Assembly: GCF_900100845.1 (NCBI RefSeq)
Contig: NZ_FNFP01000001.1
Span: 868,001-932,000 of the forward strand
Direction of reading: 5' to 3'
DNA length: 64,000 nucleotides
DNA from: Natronincola ferrireducens
GTDB taxonomy: Bacteria; Bacillota; Clostridia; Peptostreptococcales; Natronincolaceae
Shown here: one piece after another, positions 16,382 to 24,924 of the stretch
Layout of the letters: every line of letters starts with the position of its first letter
Numbering within the stretch: position 1 is the first letter of the stretch
Program-made: the position numbers and the translations under genes
The notes under the pieces: generated by a model
What the model was told of the DNA's origin: nothing
What the model saw: the letters and a program-made list of their open reading frames with translations, nothing else
Database searches by the model: none

Positions 16382-17206
16382 TTATAAGTTTTTAAAGTCT
16401 TGGATTTTTTTATCATCAAGCCTACAGGTTTTATTAAAATCATTCCAATTGATAGTACTTCTCTTATGACTTTGCCATTCATAGAGTCCTATATACTCTC
16501 TAATAAAATGGATACAATATCTGGTGTAGTATCTTGAAACAAAGACAAATTCCCCACCTTCAATATCTGTACCTATAATGGAAATCCTTATTAAAATATT
16601 CTTATCTTGATAGATGGCGGCCTTCAAGTAGTCTAACAGCTCTTTGTTTTTCTCATCATGCAAATCAATATCCCAGTAGAGGAGCTTCTCAAAGTAATGA
16701 TACTGCTGTGCCATATGGAGTATTCTTTTTCTATTACTTTCTTCATATTCAAAGACCTCTAATACTCGATTGACATTTACCAATGCTCGACCCTTATTCC
16801 CAACCCTTACGGATAAATAAAATCTATCGTTATTATCTTTATATCTTATAAATATTTTGTTGGTTATAATAATGTTTCTTGGACGTTTCACTAGGTAATA
16901 CAGGAACATACCAGTAAATGTAGAATTAATGATTACACCTGAAAAGCCTTGAAGAACAGTAAGAAACTTCCCCAATTGATCTACTGCCGTAATATCTCCA
17001 TAGCCTATAGTCAGGTAAGTAATACCACTAAAGTAAAGGGCATCATGAAAATATAAACTTTGACTATTTTCTATATGTTCTTCAATCCAATTACTATTAA
17101 CAATAACACAGTGTTGATAATATAAATAAGCAAAAGAAATAATATTTAATCCAACCAACAGAATATAAATTGCTAATAATTTCAAGACTCTTTTTAATAT
17201 ATCCAT
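16382..17206 (-). CDS. Two-TM potassium channel with Kir-like cytoplasmic domain
   Basis: A 274-residue protein. Helix 1 is at about 7-29; a pore helix leads into the selectivity filter TIGYGD (66-71); helix 2 is at about 80-107. The remaining 160 residues are a beta-rich cytoplasmic domain (NKIFIRYKDNNDRFYLSVRVGNKGRALV...), as in prokaryotic inward-rectifier (KirBac-like) channels. It is monocistronic. It likely conducts K+ passively and contributes to membrane potential; gating ligands cannot be inferred. Confidence 0.85.
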   Translation of the reverse strand: MDILKRVLKLLAIYILLVGLNIISFAYLYYQHCVIVNSNWIEEHIENSQSLYFHDALYFSGITYLTIGYGDITAVDQLGKFLTVLQGFSGVIINSTFTGMFLYYLVKRPRNIIITNKIFIRYKDNNDRFYLSVRVGNKGRALVNVNRVLEVFEYEESNRKRILHMAQQYHYFEKLLYWDIDLHDEKNKELLDYLKAAIYQDKNILIRISIIGTDIEGGEFVFVSRYYTRYCIHFIREYIGLYEWQSHKRSTINWNDFNKTCRLDDKKIQDFKNL

Positions 17207-17328
17207 TTTTTATATCCCTTCATTTATTACATTTCATTATTAGCATTTCTTAAGGAGGGGATTTATATTACTGTTAATATAAGATCAAAATATTCAATTG
17301 GTATTATAAATTAGAGTAGCATTTAAGA

Positions 17329-17937
17329 CTAAATAGCTTCTGCTATATCATGGGTAACCATAATAGCGGTTTTTTGTTCTCGCTTTAAAATACCAGCGAT
17401 ATCATCACTAACTGCTAAACGACTTTGATAATCTAATGCTGAAAAAGGTTCATCCAACAGCAGGAGCTCTGGCTCGATTGCCAGGGTTCTAATAAGAGCC
17501 ACCCTTTGACGCATTCCTCCTGATAGTTGATTAGGATAATGGTTTTTGAATTCTCCTAGACCATAAGTATCCAATAATTTTTCTACTCTTTTAATACTAT
17601 CTAAAGTCACTTTTTTTTGAATTTCCAATCCAATTAAAACATTTTCCATAATAGTACGCCATTGAAACAAGTGATCGCTTTGAAACATATAGCCAATGGC
17701 CTTGGTAGTATTTTTTATTTTTTCACCATAAATGAAAACCTCGCCAGAACTAGGCTTTATCAATCCCGCAATAATAGATAATATCGTAGATTTACCACAA
17801 CCGCTGGGACCTACGATAGTCACAATTTCTCCTTTATTAATATCAAAGGAAAGATTATCTAAAGCTTTTGTCTCTCCATCTAACGTATGATAAGTCATAG
17901 AGATATTTTTAATTTCAACAAATTTCTTTTCTTCCAC
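17329..17937 (-). CDS. ABC transporter ATPase, SsuB/TauB type, truncated at the C terminus
   Basis: A 202-residue nucleotide-binding domain of the nitrate/sulfonate/taurine class: Walker A GPSGCGKST, Q loop YMFQSDHLFQW, signature LSGGMRQR, Walker B LLLLDEPFSALD and H loop VTHD are all present. The gene stops right after DIAEAI, where the family normally continues for about 40-50 residues (SLADRVIVLS...). No permease or binding-protein gene is near. I use the GTG at 17937, 7 nt after AAAGGAGG; the ATG at 17943 is too close. It is probably a remnant of an ABC operon deleted on its downstream side, and may be inactive. Confidence 0.8.
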   Translation of the reverse strand: MEEKKFVEIKNISMTYHTLDGETKALDNLSFDINKGEIVTIVGPSGCGKSTILSIIAGLIKPSSGEVFIYGEKIKNTTKAIGYMFQSDHLFQWRTIMENVLIGLEIQKKVTLDSIKRVEKLLDTYGLGEFKNHYPNQLSGGMRQRVALIRTLAIEPELLLLDEPFSALDYQSRLAVSDDIAGILKREQKTAIMVTHDIAEAI

Positions 17938-18030
17938 AGGCATACCTCCTTTGTAAAGCAAGTGATAAAATACAATCTATGCTATATATTATGAGAAAAA
18001 GTGAATTATGTTACAACGGCAATAAAAAAC

Positions 18031-18110
18031 CAGAGGAATCCGTCCACGGGGCACTATAAGACGCCTTTATCTTCTTTAGATATTATAGCGTTTCCTAAAA
18101 TTCTCCTATA
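18031..18110 (-). ncRNA. Candidate structured leader RNA, unrecognised
   Basis: On the minus strand, AGGAGAAT can pair with ATTCCTCT to close a domain, and CGCTATAA pairs with TTATAGTG (better on the minus than the plus strand because of a G-U). A GC-rich CCCCGTGGACGG stretch lies between, then TTTTTT. It lies about 90 bp upstream of the truncated ABC ATPase. I could not match it to the riboswitch classes I know. Confidence 0.35.
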
Positions 18111-18284
18111 GTTAGTATAAGGAACTACCAAAACAAACATAAAAACATATTTAAAATATTTTATAATTTTTTTAAAATTAAAAATAATTAAATTAATTAT
18201 AAAAATATGGTATAATAAGGATAATTATATACAACATTTTCCACAGTTTTTCATGGATAAATTTATTGAGGGAGAAGGGATTTC

Positions 18285-19325
18285 ATGGAAAAAATGATAT
18301 TAGCAGACTTAATAGCAGGTATGAAGATTGGGAAAGATGTTATTAGCAAAGGTGGCATGAAGCTTGTGCCAAAGGGAAGCATTTTATCTCTTTCCACTAT
18401 TGAATATTTACGGAGCTGGGGAGTTAGTGACGTATATATTGAAGAAGAAAAACAAGAAATTATTACAGGAAGAAAAGAGAAACAAAAACAAATTACAAAT
18501 ACATATAAGAAATCTCTTGATACAACAATAGAATTTTTAGAAGGATTAAAGACGAGCAATCAGTTAAAAATAAAGGAAGTAAGAAATGTTATAAATGAAT
18601 TGAATGATTTAACAGAAATATTACCTACTATACAGGTGGTAAATCAATTAAAACAACAGGACACCTATACCCAACAGCACAGTATGAATGTTGCTATATA
18701 TTCTCTTTTTATGGGGAGATGGCTAAACTTAGATGAGACAACCCTCAAAAAGCTATGTTATGCTGCCCTTCTCCATGACATTGGAAAGATAAGAGTTGCT
18801 GAAGATATTATACTAAAGCCTGGGAAACTCACCAAAAAAGAATGTCAAGAAGTAAAAAAACACACTATTTATGGTTATAATATCATCAAAGAAAATCCCA
18901 ATTTGAGTCATCAAATAGCCTTAGGAGTTTTACAGCATCATGAAAGGCAGGACGGTTCAGGCTATCCTTTTGGGATAGATGGTACCAAAATCCATTTATT
19001 TGCAAAGATTATCGCTGTGGCCGACATATATGATGCTATTACCTCTGATAGAACCTATAAAGAAAGACAGTCCCCTTTCATAGCTGCCGAAGTTTTGACT
19101 GAACAATGTTTTGGCATTCTAGATACAGAAATCGTAAAGATCTTTATAGAAAAACTAGCTGATTTTTATATAGGCTCTTCTGTGATTTTAAACAACGGAG
19201 AAATTGGACAAATCATCACTAAAAATCCAGTATTTCCCACAAGACCTCTTGTAAAAGTAGGAGAAAGATTTATAGATTTAAGTAAGGAAAGATCTATTGG
19301 TATACAAGATATTTTAATAGCTTAA
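18285..19325 (+). CDS. HD-GYP domain phosphodiesterase (c-di-GMP degrading)
   Basis: A 346-residue protein. An N-terminal domain (1-60) of the type often found before HD-GYP modules is followed by a charged helical linker and the HD-GYP domain: HD in LLHDIGK (164-165), HHE (218-220) and GSGYP (224-228). The motif set is intact, so c-di-GMP hydrolysis is expected. A -10 element TATAAT near 18210 and a GGAGAAGGG ribosome-binding site support the start. The window also holds a c-di-GMP riboswitch (4214), so the cell uses this second messenger. The gene ends in a 12-bp hairpin. Confidence 0.9.
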   Translation: MEKMILADLIAGMKIGKDVISKGGMKLVPKGSILSLSTIEYLRSWGVSDVYIEEEKQEIITGRKEKQKQITNTYKKSLDTTIEFLEGLKTSNQLKIKEVRNVINELNDLTEILPTIQVVNQLKQQDTYTQQHSMNVAIYSLFMGRWLNLDETTLKKLCYAALLHDIGKIRVAEDIILKPGKLTKKECQEVKKHTIYGYNIIKENPNLSHQIALGVLQHHERQDGSGYPFGIDGTKIHLFAKIIAVADIYDAITSDRTYKERQSPFIAAEVLTEQCFGILDTEIVKIFIEKLADFYIGSSVILNNGEIGQIITKNPVFPTRPLVKVGERFIDLSKERSIGIQDILIA

Positions 19326-19334
19326 TGATGATAA

Positions 19335-19366
19335 TAGGTGGTTCAAAATTGAACCACCTAAAAATT
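19335..19366. terminator. Hairpin after the HD-GYP gene
   Basis: TAGGTGGTTCAA and TTGAACCACCTA form a perfect 12-bp stem with a 2-nt centre, followed by AAAATTTTC. It lies between converging genes (HD-GYP and the 30-residue membrane peptide). Confidence 0.7.
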
Positions 19367-19375
19367 TTCAATCAA

Positions 19376-19468
19376 TCAAATCATTTTTTTCTTATGAAGT
19401 ATATAAATAACTGCAAAGCCTATAACGACGAATAAAAAGGTTAAAATTCCTTGCATCAATAATGACAT
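19376..19468 (-). CDS. 30-residue single-helix membrane peptide
   Basis: A short reading frame encoding MSLLMQGILTFLFVVIGFAV followed by IYILHKKKMI. It has a near-perfect ribosome-binding site AGGAGGGG with 6-nt spacing. The peptide is one hydrophobic helix followed by a basic tail, oriented with the C terminus inside. It is divergent from the DUF421 gene at 19559. I do not know its function; the strong initiation site and sensible topology make a real gene likely. Confidence 0.6.
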   Translation of the reverse strand: MSLLMQGILTFLFVVIGFAVIYILHKKKMI

Positions 19469-19558
19469 ATATTTCCCCTCCTAGTATCCTTATCGATTAA
19501 ATATCCCATACTATTAGTATCAATTTTAAATATAAGTTTATTCAGTGGAGGTATAGAG

Positions 19559-20260
19559 ATGAGGGTAGCCATAGAAGTAATATTACAGACGATTTTAGCA
19601 TTCTTCTCAATACTATTTATTACTAGGATATTGGGAAGACAGCAAGTATCTCAATTAACAATGCATGAATATGTGAATGGTATCACCTTTGGCTCTATAG
19701 CAGCTACCCTTGCTACCGATGTAAATCAAAGAACTTGGCAGCATTTAATTGGACTGATTTTATTTGGGATTCTGACCTTTCTTGTTTCTTATATCAGCAT
19801 AAAAAATCTTGCTATTGCTAGGGTAATTCAGGGGGAGCCAGTAATCGTTATACAGGATGGAAAAATTTTAGAAAAAAATTTAGCAAAGTTTCATTATACC
19901 CTAGATGATTTAAATCATCTGCTGAGAAAGAAGGATGTTTTTAGCTTAAATGACATCAGGTATGGAATCTTGGAGACAACAGGGGAGATAAGCATTATAA
20001 AAATAGGAACAAAGGTTAATCCCACGGCAGAAGACTTGGGAATTGTAGGAAAACAGGATGAGATAGTCACTGAAGTAATTGTAGCAGGAAATATTATTTA
20101 TGAAAACCTAAAACAACAGAATTTAACGGTGAAGTGGTTAATTGAGGAACTTAAGATACAGGGGATAAAGGATCTAAAGGAAGTATTTTATGGCACCATT
20201 GATTCTGAAAAACGCCTTTATATCGATAAAATAGAAGATCATTTTCCAATGGAAAAATAA
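19559..20260 (+). CDS. DUF421 (YetF/YdfS-type) membrane protein
   Basis: A 233-residue protein with three N-terminal helices and the family signature (FITRILGRQQVSQLTMHEYVNGITFGSIAA), then two small cytoplasmic alpha/beta domains (GEPVIVIQDGKILEKNLAKFHYTLDDLNHLLRKKDVFSLNDIRYGILE). Spore formers carry several DUF421 paralogues, some sporulation-associated (the YetF/SpoVA-linked group). The start is supported by TGGAGG. The molecular role is not established. Confidence 0.88.
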   Translation: MRVAIEVILQTILAFFSILFITRILGRQQVSQLTMHEYVNGITFGSIAATLATDVNQRTWQHLIGLILFGILTFLVSYISIKNLAIARVIQGEPVIVIQDGKILEKNLAKFHYTLDDLNHLLRKKDVFSLNDIRYGILETTGEISIIKIGTKVNPTAEDLGIVGKQDEIVTEVIVAGNIIYENLKQQNLTVKWLIEELKIQGIKDLKEVFYGTIDSEKRLYIDKIEDHFPMEK

Positions 20261-20337
20261 AATCAGACTTAATTCAGCAGGAATCCTAAGAAGTATTGGC
20301 TGTCCATAAGGGTTTCATGAAGGAAAGAAAACCAGCT

Positions 20338-20398
20338 AAAAATCAAGGGGATGGGTATACTGATTGTTAGCAACCAGTGTACCTGTCCCCTTGATTTC
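20338..20398 (-). terminator. Long hairpin terminator of the glutaredoxin gene
   Basis: AAATCAAGGGGA and TCCCCTTGATTT close a long hairpin whose inner part also pairs (GGTATACTG with CAGTGTACC). On the minus strand it is followed by TTTTTAG. It begins directly after the glutaredoxin stop codon. Confidence 0.8.
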
Positions 20399-20652
20399 TA
20401 TTGGATACCCAACTTAGCATCTAATTTCCCAGCTTCGTCTAGGGCATATAAATCATCGCAGCCTCCGATAAACTCTCCATGGATAAAGATTTGGGGTACT
20501 GTATCCCACCCGGTTTTCTTTTTAATCTCTTGGAAGATGGCGTCATTATGGGTAACATCAACCTCATTGAAGGCGACGTTTTTCTTTTGTAAGAGGGCTA
20601 CAGCTCTTTTGCAATAGGGACAATAATTTTTTGTATAGATACTAACATCCAT
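20398..20652 (-). CDS. grxC: Glutaredoxin 3-type protein
   Basis: An 84-residue thioredoxin-fold protein with a dithiol CPYC active site (residues 11-14), the cis-proline motif TVPQIF and the glutathione-binding GGCDDL. Length and motifs match GrxC. Because many clostridia lack glutathione, the physiological reductant may be a thioredoxin reductase or another thiol; this is inference. Monocistronic. Confidence 0.9.
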   Translation of the reverse strand: MDVSIYTKNYCPYCKRAVALLQKKNVAFNEVDVTHNDAIFQEIKKKTGWDTVPQIFIHGEFIGGCDDLYALDEAGKLDAKLGIQ

Positions 20653-20778
20653 AAGTGCATTCCACCTTTCTATAAGTATGTAGAAATATAATACCCAATT
20701 ATCTTATGAATAATAAAAAATATTATTGATTTATTAATAGATATTAATATTCACCATGAATAGGATTAAATTTTGTAA

Positions 20779-22092
20779 TTATATAAAGCCATGGTAAATG
20801 GCATTTATTGCCCTTTCAAAATCCTCTGTCTCTACACCAACAATAATATTAATCTCACTAGAACCCTGATCGATCATGCGGATATTGATACCTTCATTAG
20901 CCAGGGCAGTAAAAAGCTTAGCAGAGATTCCAGGGGTATAGGCCATACCGTGTCCAACAGTGGCAATTAGAGCCATATTTGGATAGACCTCAATCAAGTC
21001 TGGATCGCATAATTGTTCGATTTCATTTAACAGTTTATCAAGCTTACCATCCAGTTGAAAATCAGTTAAAACTATAGATACGGTATCAATTCCTGAGGGT
21101 AAATGCTGTAAGTAGATGTTATTGTCCTCCAATATTGTCAACAGCTTTCGCATAAAGCTAACATCTGACTTCATACGATTTTTTTCAATAGCAATAACAG
21201 TAAAATCCTTTCTTCCCGCTATGCCAGTAATGGTTCCAGCAGGAGATACAGGATCACAATAGCTGACAATCATAGTTCCAGCACTATGGGGATCATTGGT
21301 GTTTCTTATATTTATGGGTATACCAGCATCTAGAACGGGAAAAATTGTTTCCTCATGCAGGACTGAGGCCCCCATATAGGAAAGCTCCCTTAACTCACGA
21401 TATGTAATTTTTTCAATTGATTTTGGATTACTTACAATAGTAGGATCTGTCATCAATAGACCCGAAACATCTGTCCAGTTTTCATAAACGACAGCCTCTA
21501 CAGCTCTGGATACAAGAGCCCCTGTTATATCAGAGCCACCTCTTGAAAAAATTTTGATATCTCCATTGGGTAAGCCCCCGTAAAAACCAGGAATTACTGC
21601 CCTTTCTTTTTTTAATAGACATTCCTTCATCTTTATGTCTGTCAATTCCATATCCAAAGTATGATCTTCTTGGAAAACGATAATATCCTTTGGATCAACA
21701 AATTCATACCCCAACAGATCCGCCAAAACAACACCATTAAGGTATTCTCCCCTACTGACTATATAATCTAAAGATCCGCCATTTTCCATCTCCTGCTTTA
21801 TATGTAAAAGATAGGGTTGAAGATCAAGGGATAAACCCAACTCCCTTATTATTTCTAGATAACGATTAGCGATAATATCAAAAGTATCATAAAAATTTAC
21901 CTGGTGCTGTATTTGTGAATGACATAAATAAAGGAGATCTGTGATCTTTGTATCCCCTTTATTTCGTTTTCCTGGAGCCGATGGAATGACATACCGTCTT
22001 TCTTTATCGGATGAAATAATAGTTTTTACCTTTTTAAATTGATTGGCATCCGCCAATGAAGTTCCACCAAATTTAGCTACTTTTATTTCCAT
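20779..22092 (-). CDS. Aspartate kinase (monofunctional)
   Basis: A 437-residue enzyme that phosphorylates aspartate, the first step to lysine, threonine and methionine. It begins with the kinase motif KFGGTSLADA (about 7-16) and has FSRGGSDITGAL (about 180-191) for aspartate binding. Two ACT domains occupy the last 130 residues (FTVIAIEKNRMKSDVSF and ALIATVGHGMAYTPGI). No lysine riboswitch is visible in the upstream 450 bp, so feedback is probably at the ACT domains. Confidence 0.92.
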   Translation of the reverse strand: MEIKVAKFGGTSLADANQFKKVKTIISSDKERRYVIPSAPGKRNKGDTKITDLLYLCHSQIQHQVNFYDTFDIIANRYLEIIRELGLSLDLQPYLLHIKQEMENGGSLDYIVSRGEYLNGVVLADLLGYEFVDPKDIIVFQEDHTLDMELTDIKMKECLLKKERAVIPGFYGGLPNGDIKIFSRGGSDITGALVSRAVEAVVYENWTDVSGLLMTDPTIVSNPKSIEKITYRELRELSYMGASVLHEETIFPVLDAGIPINIRNTNDPHSAGTMIVSYCDPVSPAGTITGIAGRKDFTVIAIEKNRMKSDVSFMRKLLTILEDNNIYLQHLPSGIDTVSIVLTDFQLDGKLDKLLNEIEQLCDPDLIEVYPNMALIATVGHGMAYTPGISAKLFTALANEGINIRMIDQGSSEINIIVGVETEDFERAINAIYHGFI

Positions 22093-22538
22093 GATTTTTC
22101 CCCCTTAACAATGATGAATAAAACTTTATGAAAATTCCTAGTAAGAACTTAAACTATTTAACTATTATACGCAGTTAAAAAACAAATGTCAATGACAAGA
22201 GGACAAAATATATTTCAGAATAAAATATGGATTGTTAAAAGTTATTTTTCCAACAATCCATAACATTTAAAAAGTCTCTTAAAAGTTTATAACTTCTTAA
22301 ATAGCCTACTGCTAAATTCCATTAGAATTTTTAATACATATAATTCAATGTGTAGTTATTTATACTGATGGTAAAGAAACCCTCTAGTATCATAAAAGAG
22401 AATATAAAGTGAAGGATTATTAAAAAGGATACAAAGGATAGTTAGATATGGTGGGAAAAAGACTTATAAAAAAACAAACCTTTATGTAGGACTTTGAAGA
22501 ATACTACATAAAGGCAGTTAAAATGACAACATATAGGA
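22093..22538. other. Gene-free region between aspartokinase and the alpha/beta hydrolase
   Basis: No coding frame of note. It holds an 11-bp hairpin (22226-22236 with 22252-22262, core GGATTGTT) that on the minus strand is followed by a T-rich tract, plus the hydrolase terminator. No known riboswitch was seen. Confidence 0.5.
22466..22514 (-). terminator. Terminator of the alpha/beta hydrolase gene
   Basis: CCTTTATGTAG (22479-22489) pairs perfectly with CTACATAAAGG (22504-22514). On the minus strand it is followed by TTTGTTTTTTTA. Confidence 0.85.
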
Positions 22539-23441
22539 TTAAAGATTTAGTTCCTGTAAAAATTCACCCACCAGTCTATCATATTCTCCTTTGTTTTTAG
22601 AATAGGCCTGAACATGACCTGCATTAGGAGCCAAATATAGTTTTTTGGCTCCTTTTTTAATGGTATACATATCAATTGTCATGTTGTAGGGGATATAGGC
22701 ATCTTCTACACCATGAATGAAAAAGATAGGAGTAGATATATCTTTAATAGAATCTATAGGAGTAACATCCTTAAGGGCTACTCCAGTTCTCCACCTATTT
22801 AAATAATCAGCAATCATTAAAAAGGGAAAAGTAGGTAAATGATACTCTACCTTGAGGCGATACTTTAAAATGCCATAAAGGCTAGAATAAGGACAATCAG
22901 CTATATAAAAAGATATTCTAGGATCTATAGCAGCATTTTGTAATAGTATTGCAGCCCCCATAGACTCCCCATGAATACCAATTTTACAATCAACCCCACA
23001 TTTTTCATATACCCAATCAACCCAAGCCTTTAAATCATACTTTTCATAAAAGCCATAGGTGGTATTTCTACCACCACTTTTGCCATGGTTTCTATGGTCA
23101 TAAAGGAGGACGTTAAACCCCCTCTTCAAATAAATATTCATATATTTAACACAGCCATAGAGGGTATAGGTAATGCCATGACATAGAATAACAGTTTTTT
23201 TAGATCCCTCTACAGGAAAATAGAGACCATAGAGACTATAGTCATAGGAGGATTTTATGGAAATCTCTTCCCTATAGAGACTTTCAAACAACTCATCATC
23301 TAATCTACCAGCTTCCTTTTCCTTGTGGTAGGTTGCTTCATGGGATAGGGTTTTAGGATAAATAACGATATTAGATAAATAAAATCCAATAATTATAATA
23401 AATGACATAACAATTAATAAAAAAGCAAATAAAAACAACAA
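22539..23441 (-). CDS. Membrane-anchored alpha/beta hydrolase
   Basis: A 300-residue protein with an N-terminal membrane helix (about 3-27) and an alpha/beta-hydrolase domain. The oxyanion region is ILCHGITYTLYG; the nucleophile elbow is GESMG (Ser about 159); the acid is in HGVEDAYIP; and the histidine is in NAGHVQAY. It resembles the YqkD-like serine esterase/aminopeptidase group of Firmicutes. The active site would face outward if the helix is a signal anchor. The substrate is unknown. It has its own terminator. Confidence 0.85.
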   Translation of the reverse strand: MLFLFAFLLIVMSFIIIIGFYLSNIVIYPKTLSHEATYHKEKEAGRLDDELFESLYREEISIKSSYDYSLYGLYFPVEGSKKTVILCHGITYTLYGCVKYMNIYLKRGFNVLLYDHRNHGKSGGRNTTYGFYEKYDLKAWVDWVYEKCGVDCKIGIHGESMGAAILLQNAAIDPRISFYIADCPYSSLYGILKYRLKVEYHLPTFPFLMIADYLNRWRTGVALKDVTPIDSIKDISTPIFFIHGVEDAYIPYNMTIDMYTIKKGAKKLYLAPNAGHVQAYSKNKGEYDRLVGEFLQELNL

Positions 23442-23543
23442 AATAAAACCTCCTTTAACAAAACTAAGCTATAAATAAATGGTATAATAAAGAAATGAAA
23501 ATAACAAGTAATCTATGGGCTTTTTAAATTAGGAGGAGTATAG

Positions 23544-23813
23544 ATGGCATACACCTATATATTAGAATGCAATGACAGTACTTTTTATATCGGCTGGACC
23601 ACCGATTTAGAAAATAGAGTAAAGGTACATAATGAAGGGAAAGGCGCTCGATATACTCGGGGCAGAAGACCAGTAAAACTCCTATACTGGGAGAGTCATG
23701 ACAATCGTAGTGAGGCCCAGAAAAGAGAAGCGGCCCTAAGGCGTTTAAATCGAAGGGAAAAGGAGGAATTAATTAATAAATTCACAAAAAAACTAATTAA
23801 TATTCAGGAATAG
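23544..23813 (+). CDS. GIY-YIG nuclease superfamily protein (UPF0213)
   Basis: An 89-residue protein with the GIY-YIG core written as YTYILEC..TFYIGWTTDLENRVKVHN and a conserved ARYTRGRRPVKLLYWE stretch, as in the UPF0213/YhbQ family. These are short stand-alone nuclease domains tied loosely to DNA repair. The ribosome-binding site is AGGAGGAG. Probably followed by the small Spo0E-like gene. Confidence 0.9.
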   Translation: MAYTYILECNDSTFYIGWTTDLENRVKVHNEGKGARYTRGRRPVKLLYWESHDNRSEAQKREAALRRLNRREKEELINKFTKKLINIQE

Positions 23814-23902
23814 ATATACATTATATAGGTAAATATGATATACTAAGTATGACAAACATACGTTCTAGAGAACTAAATCTATAGGGGGATAGCAATTACC
23901 AA

Positions 23903-24058
23903 ATGAATGACAAAGAGAGCACATTAGAGAAAATAAGAAAGCAGTTAAATAATGTTTTAGAAGAAAACGATGGAAAAGTGACAGAGAAAGTTATAAAAAT
24001 CAGCAAAGAATTGGACAGTATAATTGTTGCAGAAGTAAAAAAAGAAAAATCCTCATAA
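23903..24058 (+). CDS. Spo0E-like small regulatory protein
   Basis: A 51-residue frame beginning MNDKESTLEKIRKQLNNVLE, with the signature SKELDSIIV, which fits the SxxLDxxI motif of Spo0E-family aspartyl-phosphate phosphatases. Such proteins remove the phosphate from Spo0A and delay sporulation. The peptide is two amphipathic helices, as expected. The ribosome-binding site (GGGGGAT) is somewhat far from the ATG at 23903. The stop codon lies in a strong bidirectional terminator. The match is by motif only. Confidence 0.68.
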   Translation: MNDKESTLEKIRKQLNNVLEENDGKVTEKVIKISKELDSIIVAEVKKEKSS

Positions 24059-24074
24059 TCATATGAGGATTTTT
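24045..24074. terminator. Bidirectional terminator (Spo0E-like / ferritin)
   Basis: AAAAATCCTCATA and TATGAGGATTTTT form a perfect 13-bp stem with a 4-nt ATCA loop. The A and T flanks give a usable T tract on either strand between converging genes. Confidence 0.88.
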
Positions 24075-24088
24075 GTGTGGGGTGATTA

Positions 24089-24601
24089 TTAAGCTTCTTC
24101 TGCTGGTGGGGTGAAGGTTCTTTGAGCTAATTCATTGTCTAACATATAGATAGCATGGCTATTTTCACCAATTCTTTTAATTTTGTTAATAATAGTAGTC
24201 ATCATAGCTTCTTCTTCTACCTGCTCATCGATGAACCAGTTTAAAAAGCTTACGGCAGCATAATTTTTCTCTTGGATTGCTATATCCATTAATAGATTAA
24301 TTCTGCTTGTAACAAATTTTTCATGATTTAAAGCATCAGTAAACACCTCTTCTAAAGAAGAAAAATCGTTTTTGGGGTCCTCAAAGCCTTGAACGATAAC
24401 ACGGTTACCTAATTCATTGATAAAATCAAAAAACTTCATGGCGTGGAATCTTTCTTCTTCAGCTTGAACGATGAAGAAGTTGGCAAATCCCTCTAAGTCC
24501 AAATCTTTACAATAAGCTGCCATGGCTAGATAGTAATTGGCAGAAGCAGCCTCATACTTGAACTGATCATTAAATTCTTTTGCTAGTTTTTCTGATAACA
24601 T
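24089..24601 (-). CDS. Non-haem ferritin
   Basis: A 170-residue four-helix ferritin of the bacterial FtnA type. Ferroxidase ligands are visible: Glu in FKYEAASANYY, the E..H pair in AEEERFHAMKFF, and DEQVEEEAMM. It stores iron as ferric oxyhydroxide in 24-mers and detoxifies oxygen species. The upstream region contains a 25-bp palindrome that could be a PerR/Fur-type operator. Confidence 0.93.
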   Translation of the reverse strand: MLSEKLAKEFNDQFKYEAASANYYLAMAAYCKDLDLEGFANFFIVQAEEERFHAMKFFDFINELGNRVIVQGFEDPKNDFSSLEEVFTDALNHEKFVTSRINLLMDIAIQEKNYAAVSFLNWFIDEQVEEEAMMTTIINKIKRIGENSHAIYMLDNELAQRTFTPPAEEA

Positions 24602-24723
24602 AAATAATACCTCCTAAATAATTTAGTTTTACTAATACTTATCCAAAATATTCCTTATATAAAAATATTATAGAAAATTCTTAAAAAAATAACAATGGGA
24701 TTTTCTAATTTTAACCATATTAT

Positions 24724-24748
24724 TTATAATATAGTTCCTATATTATAA
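24724..24748. promoter_or_regulatory. 25-bp AT palindrome upstream of ferritin
   Basis: TTATAATATAG-TTC-CTATATTATAA, a perfect 11+3+11 dyad, sits 120 bp upstream of the ferritin start, in the region between the divergent ferritin and HAD genes. It resembles PerR/Fur boxes in composition (TTATAAT...ATTATAA) but with different spacing. Confidence 0.45.
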
Positions 24749-24924
24749 TATGTACACTATTCCTAGAAAAATAAACAGACAATTTATATTTTATCAAAAT
24801 ATTTTGACTAAAAAGTCTTCATCTTTTAAGATAAATATAGAGATGCAAAGAGAGAGGTTTTTTTTATGGCGTAAAAAAGTTATAATAAGCTTAACATAGC
24901 CTTAATAATTGAAGGAGGAGACAT

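Noticed and set aside
22093-22538. Possible lysine riboswitch before aspartate kinase
   Set aside because: None of the conserved lysine-aptamer elements are visible in the leader; only simple hairpins.
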